Shown: positions 16,119-23,955 of the stretch, piece after piece
How positions within the stretch are numbered: the stretch's first letter is position 1
Layout of the letters: each line of letters opens with the position of its first letter
Source: Nocardia carnea NBRC 14403
GTDB lineage: Bacteria; Actinomycetota; Actinomycetes; Mycobacteriales; Mycobacteriaceae
Assembly (NCBI RefSeq): GCF_000308515.1
Contig: NZ_BAFV01000022.1
Span: 1-64,000, forward strand
Direction: 5' to 3'
Length of the DNA: 64,000 nucleotides
Program-made: the position numbers and the translations under genes
Notes under the pieces: generated by a model
The model's input: the letters and a program-made list of their open reading frames with translations, nothing else
What the model was told of the DNA's origin: nothing
The model's database searches: none

Positions 16119-16826
16119 TCAGCCGGGGCCGAGAAGCTGCACGAGCAGACGCTTCAGTTCGGCATTCGAGGCAGGATCGATCCGGAAATCGCGGTACTCC
16201 TGCCGGTACACGTAGCGGCCGTCGTCGCGCACATCGAACCAGCTCAGGTAGCCGGGCGGGAACGGGCGTTCCGCACGTATCCCGCGGCGGACCTCGATAT
16301 GACCGGACCCTACGCGCGGTGCGCGCAGCAGGCGGCGCATCCGGTCGGGGGTCTGTGGTGTGGAACTGATCCACATGCCGTCGGTTTCCCGCATCCGGTC
16401 GATATCGTCGACCAGCGTAGGACCGGACCCCTTCGGGGCTTCGCCGAGTACGGCATCGACCATCATGGGGACAACCTTGGGTGTTCCCGCTCGAAGCACA
16501 ATGGTGCCGCCGGTTCCGGCATCCGGTCCGGGCCGCTGCACCATGGCGATACCGACTGTGCCGTCGAGCGCGGCGTAGGCGCGCACGGGCTCGGTGCGCG
16601 AGCCGTACAGTGCGACCGTTGTTTCCGGATCAGCGGCTACTCGCAGGGCGGCGTCCAGGTCGGGGTCCGCATTCGTCGGGAGGCGTCGGTCGAGTTCGGC
16701 GGCGAGCCGGTCGTAGTCGGATTCCCACCGGACGGACGACACCACACTCAGCGGGAAGGGATATCTGTCCCGGCCGGTGACTCTCCAGACGTGCATGAAC
16801 TCATCGGGGTTGAACTCCCATCTCAC
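16119..16826 (-). CDS. espG: ESX secretion-associated protein EspG
   Basis: A 235-residue EspG-family chaperone. In mycobacteria EspG binds newly made PE/PPE-type substrates in the cytosol and brings them to the ESX type VII machine. Family signs are the N-terminal W-x-F-x-P-D-E-F and V-W-R-V-T-G-R-D-x-Y-P-F-P-L, a central V-A-L-Y-G-S-R, and the C-terminal G-Y-L-S-W-F-D-V-R-D-D-G-R-Y. Its start overlaps the end of the PPE/EspB-like gene (16823-16826), which is likely its client. No core ESX genes (eccB-E, mycP) are in the window. Confidence 0.82.
   Translation of the reverse strand: MRWEFNPDEFMHVWRVTGRDRYPFPLSVVSSVRWESDYDRLAAELDRRLPTNADPDLDAALRVAADPETTVALYGSRTEPVRAYAALDGTVGIAMVQRPGPDAGTGGTIVLRAGTPKVVPMMVDAVLGEAPKGSGPTLVDDIDRMRETDGMWISSTPQTPDRMRRLLRAPRVGSGHIEVRRGIRAERPFPPGYLSWFDVRDDGRYVYRQEYRDFRIDPASNAELKRLLVQLLGPG
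16247..16296. repeat. 50-bp repeat, copy 2 (inside espG)
   Basis: The source copy of the repeat at 14040-14089 (48 of 50 identical). It encodes part of the C-terminal third of EspG. Confidence 0.8.
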
Positions 16827-18193
16827 CGGTGATTGCCCTCGTCCGCCGGCTCGGCTGCCGCCGCATCGTCGCCGATTGCGGTCGGAACCGTCGGCTGCTC
16901 CGCACCGAGCAATTCCTCGCGGCGGTCGATGATCAGGTAATCCGGGGTCTGGCGATCCTGCTCGTCCTCACCCTTGCGTGCGCCGCCCGGAGGCATCATG
17001 CCCGGCATACCGGTCGTACCCATGGGCCTGCCTGCGCGGTTCGCGGCGGCGGCCGCCGGGGCGGCGCTGGGCGCTGTCGGAGATCCGGGTGCGCCGGGGG
17101 TGCCCGGGACGTTGCGTCCCGGCGCTTGCGGTGTTCCCGGACGTCCCGGGCTGCCAGGGGTGCTGGGAGTACCTGGCCGACCGGGTGTACCCGGATACGA
17201 CGGAGCGCCGGGGGCGGCGGTGGTTCCGGTGGGTGTGCCGCGCTGGGGGTCGCCCGGGGTGGTCCCCGGAGTTGTTCCCGCCGGCGTCGTGCTCGGTTGC
17301 TGCGTGCTCGCGGCCGTGGTGGACTGCGGATCTTCGCCGGCGGGACCTGCCGGTTGGTCGCCGGCCGGGTTCTCGCCCGGCGGGCCTCCAGTGGTGGAGC
17401 CCGGCCCGGGCGCACCGGGTCCGGCAGTGGTTGTGTTGCCGGTGGGCCCCGGTCCGATTGGTCCGTCGCCCGGCGCGGAAACCGGAACGAAGGTCGGCAC
17501 ACCGTCACCCGCGGGCTGATATGTCGGTTTGTAGACCGAGTTCATCACCCCGATGGCGACCTGGCGTTGCTCTTCCTGCTGCCGCGCGAAATCGGCGTCC
17601 GCCGCCGGGGCTGCCGCGCCCACAATCGACGCCACCACCTGCTGGGTCTCGTCTGTCATCCCGTCGGTGGACACGGCACGCACAGGTGGGGGCGGCACCG
17701 ACAGTTGCACTGCCTCGGCACCACCCGCCACCGAACCGATCCGGTACCCGACCGCAGAGACTGCGCGCTGCAAATTGTCGGCACCGTCGAAGAACGTGTC
17801 CGCGGCGGTCGCTGCGGCAGCCGCGAATTCACCACCGAACCCCTCCGACAGTGCTCTGTTCAGCGCGAGCCGGGAACCCACCACTTTGGCCGACAATCCG
17901 TTGGAGATATCGCGCCATGCCTTACCGAGCGCTGTGATGGCGCCGATATTCATGGCTCGCACGTCCTCGTAGATCTCCGCGTGCGAGAGACCTTCGAAAT
18001 GTTCCATCGCGGTGATATACGACGGATCCTGCGAATCGTAGGTGATATGCCGCTGACTACTGGCAGCGCTGTCCCGACCCTGCTGGGCGAGGATCTTCGC
18101 TTCTTGGGTATCGATCTGTGTCTGCACGCCGTCGGGTTGGACACCGAGACCTGGCGCGAGTATTGGCAATCCGTCCCCGGGTGTATCGCTCAC
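16823..18193 (-). CDS. PPE/EspB-like ESX substrate with collagen-like tail
   Basis: A 456-residue protein. Residues about 45-200 are a helical domain with W-R-D-I-S-N-G-L and a T-Y-D-S-Q-D-P-S-Y stretch before H-F-E-G-L-S-H-A-E-I-Y, as in PPE-domain ESX proteins of Nocardia. Residues about 230-400 are a low-complexity tail rich in Pro, Gly, Thr and Ala with repeated P-G-T-P-G-x-P units. The last 55 residues are acidic. It is probably secreted by an ESX system with EspG as chaperone and a WXG100-like partner, both in the same operon. The exact role (secreted matrix or channel protein) is not known. Confidence 0.72.
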   Translation of the reverse strand: MSDTPGDGLPILAPGLGVQPDGVQTQIDTQEAKILAQQGRDSAASSQRHITYDSQDPSYITAMEHFEGLSHAEIYEDVRAMNIGAITALGKAWRDISNGLSAKVVGSRLALNRALSEGFGGEFAAAAATAADTFFDGADNLQRAVSAVGYRIGSVAGGAEAVQLSVPPPPVRAVSTDGMTDETQQVVASIVGAAAPAADADFARQQEEQRQVAIGVMNSVYKPTYQPAGDGVPTFVPVSAPGDGPIGPGPTGNTTTAGPGAPGPGSTTGGPPGENPAGDQPAGPAGEDPQSTTAASTQQPSTTPAGTTPGTTPGDPQRGTPTGTTAAPGAPSYPGTPGRPGTPSTPGSPGRPGTPQAPGRNVPGTPGAPGSPTAPSAAPAAAAANRAGRPMGTTGMPGMMPPGGARKGEDEQDRQTPDYLIIDRREELLGAEQPTVPTAIGDDAAAAEPADEGNHR

Positions 18194-18196
18194 TGT

Positions 18197-18817
18197 TCAG
18201 TTCCCCTCCCCGATTTCCTGCTCTATGAGCGCGGCAGTCTTCTCGATCCCCGTGCACGGGTCGGCTTGCTGGATCCGACCCTCGAGATTCAGCCGTTGGT
18301 TGACAAACACGACGCCGGCGGCGGTCCGGATATTCACAGTGCAGGAGTCGTCCCGGTCGGGTTCCGTTCCGATGGTCGCCTCACGTCCGTTTACTGTGGT
18401 CGGTCGCTGCCACGAACCGTTCTTCTCTGTTTCTTCTTCCAGCGTCACGTTTCCGGACATCACCGAGACGTTGATGAGATCGGATTCGAATCGGCAGATC
18501 AGGAACGTCCACTCCGCAAGGAAGTCTTGTCCGCGCTTGCGGGTTGCGGAATCGAACCCCGCTTGTCGAATGGTGTCATCGTCGATCCAGGTACAAGGGT
18601 CGAACACCACGTCCGGCCGGTTCTTGTTGACATGCTGCCCTTCCTGAACGGGCGGCTGCAACCTCGGTGCCGTGAGCGTTGGCCGAGTAGGCGCCGTTGC
18701 CTCCATCGCGGAGGGAGCTGGCGATGCGGTCCCGGTGGTTTCGGACCCTGTCGAACACGCCGATACCACCACCATCGCCGCGAGTGCCGCGACAATGCCT
18801 CCGACATACCGCGTCAT
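18197..18817 (-). CDS. DUF3558 lipoprotein
   Basis: A 206-residue exported lipoprotein with a signal peptide at 1-20 and the lipobox V-S-A-C (Cys21). A Thr/Pro-rich linker follows, then the DUF3558 domain with the paired-cysteine pattern D-P-C-T-W-I-D-D-D-T-I, F-L-I-C-R-F-E, and a late C-T-V-N-I and D-P-C-T-G. Members are surface lipoproteins of actinomycetes, often beside ESX accessory genes. Its start overlaps the end of the WXG100-like gene (18814-18817) and its stop lies four bases before the PPE-like gene, so it belongs to that operon. Confidence 0.85.
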   Translation of the reverse strand: MTRYVGGIVAALAAMVVVSACSTGSETTGTASPAPSAMEATAPTRPTLTAPRLQPPVQEGQHVNKNRPDVVFDPCTWIDDDTIRQAGFDSATRKRGQDFLAEWTFLICRFESDLINVSVMSGNVTLEEETEKNGSWQRPTTVNGREATIGTEPDRDDSCTVNIRTAAGVVFVNQRLNLEGRIQQADPCTGIEKTAALIEQEIGEGN

Positions 18818-19182
18818 TCCGATACTCCTTCCCCGGTAGCCATCAACGCCCGGCGATTCATGTCGTCGGCTTCTTCGAACAGTTGGCCGGCACGCAGATA
18901 GGCCGCTGCCATCCGCAACGCCGCCTCCTGAAGACCGACCAGCGCTTCTGTCAGCTTCGCGCCTTTGCCTGCGAAGCCGGTTTGCAATTCGGTCGCGGAT
19001 TCGAACCCGCCGAATCCCTCAGCCCGATGCGTCTCGTCGGCAGTCGTCAACTCGTCCTCGAGACTGTCGGCGAACTGCACGAACACATCCGCGCATTGCT
19101 TTGCCGCCCCCGAATCCATCCGGAATGTCCCGGCCCCCGCCTGCTCCCACAATGCGGCAGCCTGCCCCTGCCCGATATCCAC
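18814..19182 (-). CDS. WXG100-like small ESX protein
   Basis: A 122-residue helical protein, first in the four-gene ESX accessory operon. The start is GTG 19182 after GGGCGG; the frame is open for longer upstream, but that part is not like the family. It begins V-D-I-G-Q-G-Q-A-A-A-L-W-E-Q-A-G-A-G-T-F and has a turn around G-F-G-G-F between two long amphipathic helices. This is the helix-turn-helix hairpin shape of ESX substrates, although the turn reads G-F-G-G-F rather than W-x-G. It likely pairs with the PPE-like protein encoded downstream. Confidence 0.68.
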   Translation of the reverse strand: MDIGQGQAAALWEQAGAGTFRMDSGAAKQCADVFVQFADSLEDELTTADETHRAEGFGGFESATELQTGFAGKGAKLTEALVGLQEAALRMAAAYLRAGQLFEEADDMNRRALMATGEGVSE

Positions 19183-19429
19183 CCGTATGCCCGCCCTTCC
19201 GTACGCCGACCCACTGTATCGGACGCACCGGTAGCGTTTCCGGTTCCACCGTGTGCCGTTCGGACGTGGCAATGAGACGTTGCACAGAGTCGAGAGCGGG
19301 TCCCGAGGGCAACGGACCCGATAAGCGCGCACGCTGCCCGAGTCGTTCCGGAGTGGCAAGTCGGTATGGAAGAGACGCCCCTGAGTACTGGCCGGTTGTC
19401 CTGGTTTCGGCCGGGGGCGGCGTATCCGC

Positions 19430-19978
19430 TCACACGGTGTTGTCGTCCCCGCGACGAGCGTTGCGGAGTCGGTTGCGCAGCGCCTGGACCTCTTCGTCGC
19501 CGATCGGGCCGTGCTCTGCTTCGGCCACCGTGATGAGTTCATCGAGGCTGTCTCGTTCGAGCCGCCGGACTTCGGCGGGGCCGTCATCTATGCGGAAGGC
19601 GAGGAGCCCCGCGATGCGGTTGCCCAGGCGCGCGAGGCGCGGAATGTCCGGTGTTGCCTTGCGGGGGTAGACGATCCGTGGGTCGCCTAGTGGCACAGTG
19701 GTCCGGCGGTGGTGCAGGATGGCTTCGCCTGCGGTGAGCACATTCCGAGCCCAGTCGGTTTCGCCGTGTAGCAGGAGTACCGCCATCACATTGGCCTTCC
19801 GAAACACGCGGACCGGGGTTTCGTACCGGTTGCCGGATTTTCGGCCGATATGTTCCACCACGGCGTAGCCCGGTAGTGAGGGTGCGAGTCGTCGCATCAA
19901 CGGGTTGAGATAGCGGAAGCCGAGCCGATCGATCCATTTGGGAAAGAAGTACGGCAATGGACCTTCGGTGCTCGACAT
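19430..19978 (-). CDS. Nitroreductase-family deazaflavin (F420)-dependent oxidoreductase
   Basis: A second DDN/DUF385-type protein, 182 residues from ATG 19978. The core V-V-E-H-I-G-R-K-S-G-N-R-Y-E-T-P-V-R is the family mark, followed by L-L-H-G-E-T-D-W-A-R-N-V-L-T-A-G. The C-terminal 45 residues are extra and charged. An upstream ATG at 20014 has its AGAAGG too close to act; the start at 19978 has TAAACT seven bases before it, as in leaderless genes. It is likely an F420H2-dependent reductase of unknown substrate. It is monocistronic. Confidence 0.78.
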   Translation of the reverse strand: MSSTEGPLPYFFPKWIDRLGFRYLNPLMRRLAPSLPGYAVVEHIGRKSGNRYETPVRVFRKANVMAVLLLHGETDWARNVLTAGEAILHHRRTTVPLGDPRIVYPRKATPDIPRLARLGNRIAGLLAFRIDDGPAEVRRLERDSLDELITVAEAEHGPIGDEEVQALRNRLRNARRGDDNTV

Positions 19979-20097
19979 TTCGATCAGTTTAGGAAACCCG
20001 GGGCCGGTGGACATCCTTCTGTGGAAGTAAATCGAGAGCGATCCGTCCGGTCGCCGTAGCGTGGCGGCCCGGATCCTTCACCGACTGAACCAAGCTG

Positions 20098-20712
20098 TTA
20101 CGGGCGCAGGCCGGCTACCGATTTCCGGCCGGTGACGAGCAGCAGCAGGTCGGCGATGGGGGCGGTTACCAGTGTCCCCGAACCTACGGACCAGTCCGTG
20201 TCGGTGGCGGTCAAGCGGTAGCCGGCGAGTGTACGGCGGGCGTGGAAAGGCCAGCCCATCTGCCAGACCCGGGCGGCGGACCAGCGGGCGGCGTCGATCG
20301 GCATTTCGCGGCGGATACCCAAGGGGGTCGCGATGTCGTGGCCGTGGACCAGGAGATCCATCAGGCGGTCCACGGCGTTGGTGGCTATCGGTTGGTGCCG
20401 GAGGGTGGTGATCGCACGGAGTTCGGTGAGCAGGGCTTCGGTGGAGTTGCGGTCGGCGTAGCGGACGGCGGTGCCGAAATTCATCCGGGCGATGCTGCCG
20501 CGCGCGAGCGCCGTCTGCCACAGCAGCCAGGGCAGCTTTGCCTGGGAGGTGAGAAGGATATGGGCGACCACATCGCGGACCCGCCAGCCTTCGCACAAGG
20601 ATGGGTGGTTCCACTGTTCTGCGGTCAGTTCCTGTAATAGGTCGGCCAGGCCGGCGCGTTCGGCGGCTACGGCCGTCCAGGCGAGTTCTTCGGTAGTGGT
20701 GGTGACGTTCAT
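20098..20712 (-). CDS. Mycothiol-dependent maleylpyruvate isomerase family protein
   Basis: A 204-residue DinB-like protein (TIGR03083 type). It shows the N-terminal mycothiol-dependent isomerase domain: W-x-H-P-S-L-C-E-G-W-R-V-R-D-V-V-A-H-I-L and the second metal-binding region D-L-L-V-H-G-H-D-I. These enzymes bind a divalent metal through His residues and use mycothiol, the main thiol of actinomycetes. The start is ATG 20712 with AGGAGG upstream. It is divergent from a MerR regulator that may control it. The substrate is unknown. Confidence 0.85.
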   Translation of the reverse strand: MNVTTTTEELAWTAVAAERAGLADLLQELTAEQWNHPSLCEGWRVRDVVAHILLTSQAKLPWLLWQTALARGSIARMNFGTAVRYADRNSTEALLTELRAITTLRHQPIATNAVDRLMDLLVHGHDIATPLGIRREMPIDAARWSAARVWQMGWPFHARRTLAGYRLTATDTDWSVGSGTLVTAPIADLLLLVTGRKSVAGLRP

Positions 20713-20776
20713 CGGCGGGCCTCCTGTGCTGGATCGTTTCCGGTAGCGTAGGAATTCCAGTCGGGTGGAGGTTCCA

Positions 20777-21697
20777 GTGGTTGTGACCTACATCACTTCT
20801 AATGCGGTGGGTATCGGGGAAGCGTCCCGGCGCACCGGCGTCCCGGTGCGGACCATCCGTTTCTATTGCGACGAGGGGATCCTGGCGGCGCAGCGTACGA
20901 GCGGTGGGCACCGAATGTTCACACCGGAAGCGCTCGACCGGTTGGTGCTGGTGCGGCAACTGCGGGCAGTGGGGCTCGGGTTGGCCACGATCGCCGACGT
21001 GCTCGCGGGGGAGCGTGCTGTTCCGGAGGCTGTGAGGGTGGAGCGCGCCGCGGTGGAGGCCGATCTCGCTGCGCTGTCCTGGCGGCATGCGGTGCTGGTC
21101 GCGATCGAACAGGCCGATGACCCGCTGATGCTCACGGAACTGGCGGCAGTTGCCGAGCGTGGCGCTGTCCGCACCACCCTCATCGACTTCTGGCGGCGGG
21201 TCCTGGCTGCCATGCCGGCTTTGGCGTTCGACGATTTCGTCGAGATGGATATCCCGCGGCTACCCGCGGCGCCGGCACCGCGTCACGTGCTCCTGTTCGC
21301 CGAACTCGGGCAGCTGGCGCGATCAGCCGAGCTGATGCAGGTGACCTCCCGGCAGATCTGGGGAGCGGGGGAATCTGTGATACGGAACCGGCGAGCGTTC
21401 CTCGCCGACCTCGTGCCCGCCCACACCGCTGCGGCGCAGCGGATGATCGCCGACGACCCGCCGGAACCGGGGCCGGAACTGGACCTGTATATCGCCGCGC
21501 ACGCGACAGCCCGCGGGCGGCGCGATACCGAGGGCTTCCGGCGCGAGCTGGCCCGCGGGGTCTCGATCACCGATCGCGCGACAGCACGCTACTGGACGCT
21601 CACCGCCGAAGCACTCGGCTCCGCTCACACCACCGGTGGTGTGCAGCGGTGGCTGGACACAGCTCTCTTGCGTTCGCTCGAGCCGAGCGGCGGCTGA
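20777..21697 (+). CDS. MerR family transcriptional regulator
   Basis: A 306-residue regulator. It has an N-terminal MerR winged helix (G-I-G-E-A-S-R-R-T-G-V-P-V-R-T-I-R-F-Y-C-D-E-G-I-L, then G-G-H-R-M-F) and a long C-terminal ligand-type domain without metal-binding cysteines. The start is taken as GTG 20777, five bases after GGAGG; GTG 20783 and GTG 20765 are alternatives. It is divergent from the DinB-type isomerase gene. The 64-base gap contains two TTCCAGT repeats 18 bases apart that could be part of the operator. The downstream kinase gene starts five bases after its stop, so the two are co-transcribed. Confidence 0.85.
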   Translation: MVVTYITSNAVGIGEASRRTGVPVRTIRFYCDEGILAAQRTSGGHRMFTPEALDRLVLVRQLRAVGLGLATIADVLAGERAVPEAVRVERAAVEADLAALSWRHAVLVAIEQADDPLMLTELAAVAERGAVRTTLIDFWRRVLAAMPALAFDDFVEMDIPRLPAAPAPRHVLLFAELGQLARSAELMQVTSRQIWGAGESVIRNRRAFLADLVPAHTAAAQRMIADDPPEPGPELDLYIAAHATARGRRDTEGFRRELARGVSITDRATARYWTLTAEALGSAHTTGGVQRWLDTALLRSLEPSGG

Positions 21698-21702
21698 GCG
21701 CG

Positions 21703-22371
21703 GTGTTCGTGGCCTCTGTCGGCGATCTGGCGCGGCGGGTACGGGCGGCTTCCGACGGCTTGGATCGGCGGTATTTCGTGGGACTGGCCGGACCGCCGGG
21801 CGCGGGAAAGTCCACGCTCGCGTTCGCGCTCTGCACGGCATCGAATTCGCCGGACGAGGAGTTCGCCGGTATCGCGCCGATGGACGGCTTTCATCGGACC
21901 AGCCAGGACCTCTCCGATGCGGGCGAGCTCGAAAATAAAGGACGGCCGGGCACTTTCGATATCGGTGGATTTACGGCGAAGCTGCGGGAGCTGCGTTCGG
22001 CACCGGTGGGCGCCGAGGTCGGCTGGCCGGTTTATGACCGCGAGATCCACGACCCGGTGCCGGACGGTGTGGTTTTCCGGTGGCAGCGGATCGTCGTGGT
22101 CGAGGGCAACTATCTGCTGCTCGACGAACCGGGCTGGCGGGACGTGCGATCGCTGCTCGACGAGTGCTGGTATCTGGATGCCGGGACGGAGTTGATCGAG
22201 CAGCGGCTCCACGAGCGACACCTCGCCGGGGGTAAGGCTCCGGAGGTCGCACGCGCACGGATCATGCACAACGATCTGCCCAACGCCGAGCTCGTCGCCG
22301 GAACGCGTGCGCGGGCCGATCTCGTGCTCACGCCCAGGGGCGAGAAGTACCTCGTCCGGGTAGCTCGCTGA
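21703..22371 (+). CDS. P-loop nucleoside/nucleotide kinase family protein (uridine-kinase-like)
   Basis: A 222-residue P-loop kinase. Walker A is G-L-A-G-P-P-G-A-G-K-S-T (residues about 27-38), then M-D-G-F-H-R (phosphate acceptor region as in uridine kinase and pantothenate kinase), R-G-x-P-x-T-F-D, the strand I-V-V-V-E-G-N-Y-L-L-L, and the lid R-L-x-x-R-H. This is the group often named nucleoside/nucleotide kinase, with a sugar or nucleoside as acceptor. It starts at GTG 21703, five bases after MerR. Its 3' end overlaps the convergent PfkB gene by 44 bases. Confidence 0.8.
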   Translation: MFVASVGDLARRVRAASDGLDRRYFVGLAGPPGAGKSTLAFALCTASNSPDEEFAGIAPMDGFHRTSQDLSDAGELENKGRPGTFDIGGFTAKLRELRSAPVGAEVGWPVYDREIHDPVPDGVVFRWQRIVVVEGNYLLLDEPGWRDVRSLLDECWYLDAGTELIEQRLHERHLAGGKAPEVARARIMHNDLPNAELVAGTRARADLVLTPRGEKYLVRVAR

Positions 22372-23260
22372 GGCGATTGCACCATTCCCGGGTGCCGAAG
22401 AACCGGCAGGAGAAACTCGCCACCTCCGACGCCGACGTCAGCGCATGGACGAAATCGTGGCCGGTGCTGGTGAAGTAGCAGAACGCGCCGTGCAGGATAT
22501 CGCCCGCGCCGAGCGTGTCCACGGCGCGGGTTTCCGGGATATCGATGCGGAATTCGCGGTCACCGGCGAGGCCGATGATCGGTTCGGCGCCGTTCGTGAT
22601 CGCAATGTTCTCGACGCCGGCGGCGCGCAGGTACGCGAGTACGGCGGCGGTGTCTCCCTTCCGGATACCGGGGGGTGCGAACGCGGCGGCACAGATTGCG
22701 GACCGGATGTGTGGGAGCAGGGCGATGTGGGAGTCTTTGAACCTGCCTGCGTCCAGAACGGTGGGGATGCCGAGCGAGCGGGCCTGTTCGCACAGTCCGG
22801 CAGCCAAGGCCGGGTAGTGCCCGTCGACCAGCACGATGTTCACTCCGGGGAGCAGTTCGGCAAGACCGTGTTCGTATGCGACTGCGATGCGGGTGCCGTC
22901 GAGGGAGACGACTGTGCGAGTGGCGGCCGCTTCCGCGACCACGATGGACGACACCGGAGGCTGATGGTCGCTACCGGCGCAGACGTCGACGATCCGCACG
23001 CCGTGCCCGGCCAGATCGTTGCGGATCAGGTCGCCGAGCCGTTGTGTGCCCACCGCGGTGACGAGTGTCGGTGCACCACCGAGTGCCGCGTAGGCGACAG
23101 CAGCATTGGTGGCGGGCCCGCCCGCGCCGATGTACTGATTGCGGGCCTGGGTTTTCGTGTCCTCTGCGGGGTAGCTGTCGACGCTATAGGCGATGTCGAC
23201 TGTTGAAAGCCCCACGAACAGAGACAATTTCCGGTCATCCGGTGCGCTGTTGTCGTTCAT
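22328..23260 (-). CDS. PfkB-family carbohydrate kinase
   Basis: A 310-residue ribokinase-like kinase. The N-terminal substrate signature is G-A-G-G-P-A-T-N-A-A-V-A-Y-A-A-L-G-G, and the C-terminal catalytic motif is D-T-L-G-A-G-D-I-L-H-G-A-F with the anion hole and base Asp. The start is ATG 23260. It is the last gene of a minus-strand series (RpiR, ABC transporter, phosphatase, kinase), 74 bases after the phosphatase gene, so it may phosphorylate the sugar delivered by the transporter. The specific sugar is not readable. Confidence 0.85.
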   Translation of the reverse strand: MNDNSAPDDRKLSLFVGLSTVDIAYSVDSYPAEDTKTQARNQYIGAGGPATNAAVAYAALGGAPTLVTAVGTQRLGDLIRNDLAGHGVRIVDVCAGSDHQPPVSSIVVAEAAATRTVVSLDGTRIAVAYEHGLAELLPGVNIVLVDGHYPALAAGLCEQARSLGIPTVLDAGRFKDSHIALLPHIRSAICAAAFAPPGIRKGDTAAVLAYLRAAGVENIAITNGAEPIIGLAGDREFRIDIPETRAVDTLGAGDILHGAFCYFTSTGHDFVHALTSASEVASFSCRFFGTREWCNRLSELPGRGTSRPWA

Positions 23261-23334
23261 GTCGCCGTCCTGTTCGCTCGTATCACCGAAAGTGGCCGCA
23301 TCGCATAGTTCCACGTCGGGGGGCGACTCGATGA

Positions 23335-23955
23335 TCAGCGGAGGTTGAAATGGCGTAGCCGACCGGCGATCGCGCCGGACCGATCGGTAGGAACAGCGGG
23401 TACGTCGAGCACGGTGAGACTGGGCGCCGCGACCGGTTCGACCGTACCTGCCGGTAACCCGACACAGATCGAGAGCGCGGCGCGGATGGTGCCGCCATGT
23501 GTCACGACGAGGACGGGGCCCGGTAGGGCGGCTGCGCGCCGAACCGCCGCGGTGACCCGCGCCCGGATTCCGGCAGCAGATTCACCTGCGGGTGGTATCA
23601 GTTCCCCGGCGCGCCAGCGGCCGTAATCGGCCCCGATTTCGGATGGCGTCAACCCTTCCCAGTCGCCGAGGCCGTGCTCTGTCCAGCCTGCGTCGATCAC
23701 CGGATCGGGTATGTCCCGGCCGGCTCGCCGGAACGCGTCGGACAAGAGCGCGGCCGTTGTCCGGGTGCGGCGCAACGGTGATACCACGAGCGAGCGTGGC
23801 GCCCAGGTCACGAGCGCGGCGCCGAGTGCGGCGACATCGCGGCGGCCGGCCGCGGACAGATCGATATCAGTACGGCCCTGCAGGCGCCGATCCCGAGTCC
23901 AGGCGGTGGCTCCGTGGCGAACCAGCAGGAGTGTGGTCCGATCGTCGGAATTCAC
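23335..23955 (-). CDS. Histidine phosphatase family protein
   Basis: A 206-residue phosphoglycerate-mutase-like phosphatase. It has the catalytic L-V-R-H-G-A-T motif at residues 11-17, G-R-x-D-I-D-L-S-A-A-G, S-P-L-R-R-T-R-x-T-A, the acid-containing W-T-E-H-G-L-G-D-W-E-G, and the second His in V-V-T-H-G-G-T. It is cytoplasmic. Its ATG overlaps the stop of the ABC ATPase gene by four bases, which ties it to the transporter. It probably removes phosphate from the imported compound or a product of it. Confidence 0.87.
   Translation of the reverse strand: MNSDDRTTLLLVRHGATAWTRDRRLQGRTDIDLSAAGRRDVAALGAALVTWAPRSLVVSPLRRTRTTAALLSDAFRRAGRDIPDPVIDAGWTEHGLGDWEGLTPSEIGADYGRWRAGELIPPAGESAAGIRARVTAAVRRAAALPGPVLVVTHGGTIRAALSICVGLPAGTVEPVAAPSLTVLDVPAVPTDRSGAIAGRLRHFNLR

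Noticed and set aside
15979..16120. Possible small membrane protein overlapping the end of the 15703 gene (hydrophobic stretch V-A-V-G-L-P-L-A-V-L-V-W-A-L-V)
   Set aside because: Only GTG or TTG starts are available, and the frame runs on across the whole of espG without stopping, so a separate gene cannot be defined.
16829..18901. 690-codon plus-strand frame opposite the ESX accessory operon
   Set aside because: Arg-rich shadow of the PPE-like and lipoprotein genes; no ribosome site or domain.
14190..19182. A complete ESX secretion system
   Set aside because: Only EspG, a PPE/EspB-like protein, a lipoprotein and small helical proteins are present; none of the EccB-E or MycP core genes is in the window.
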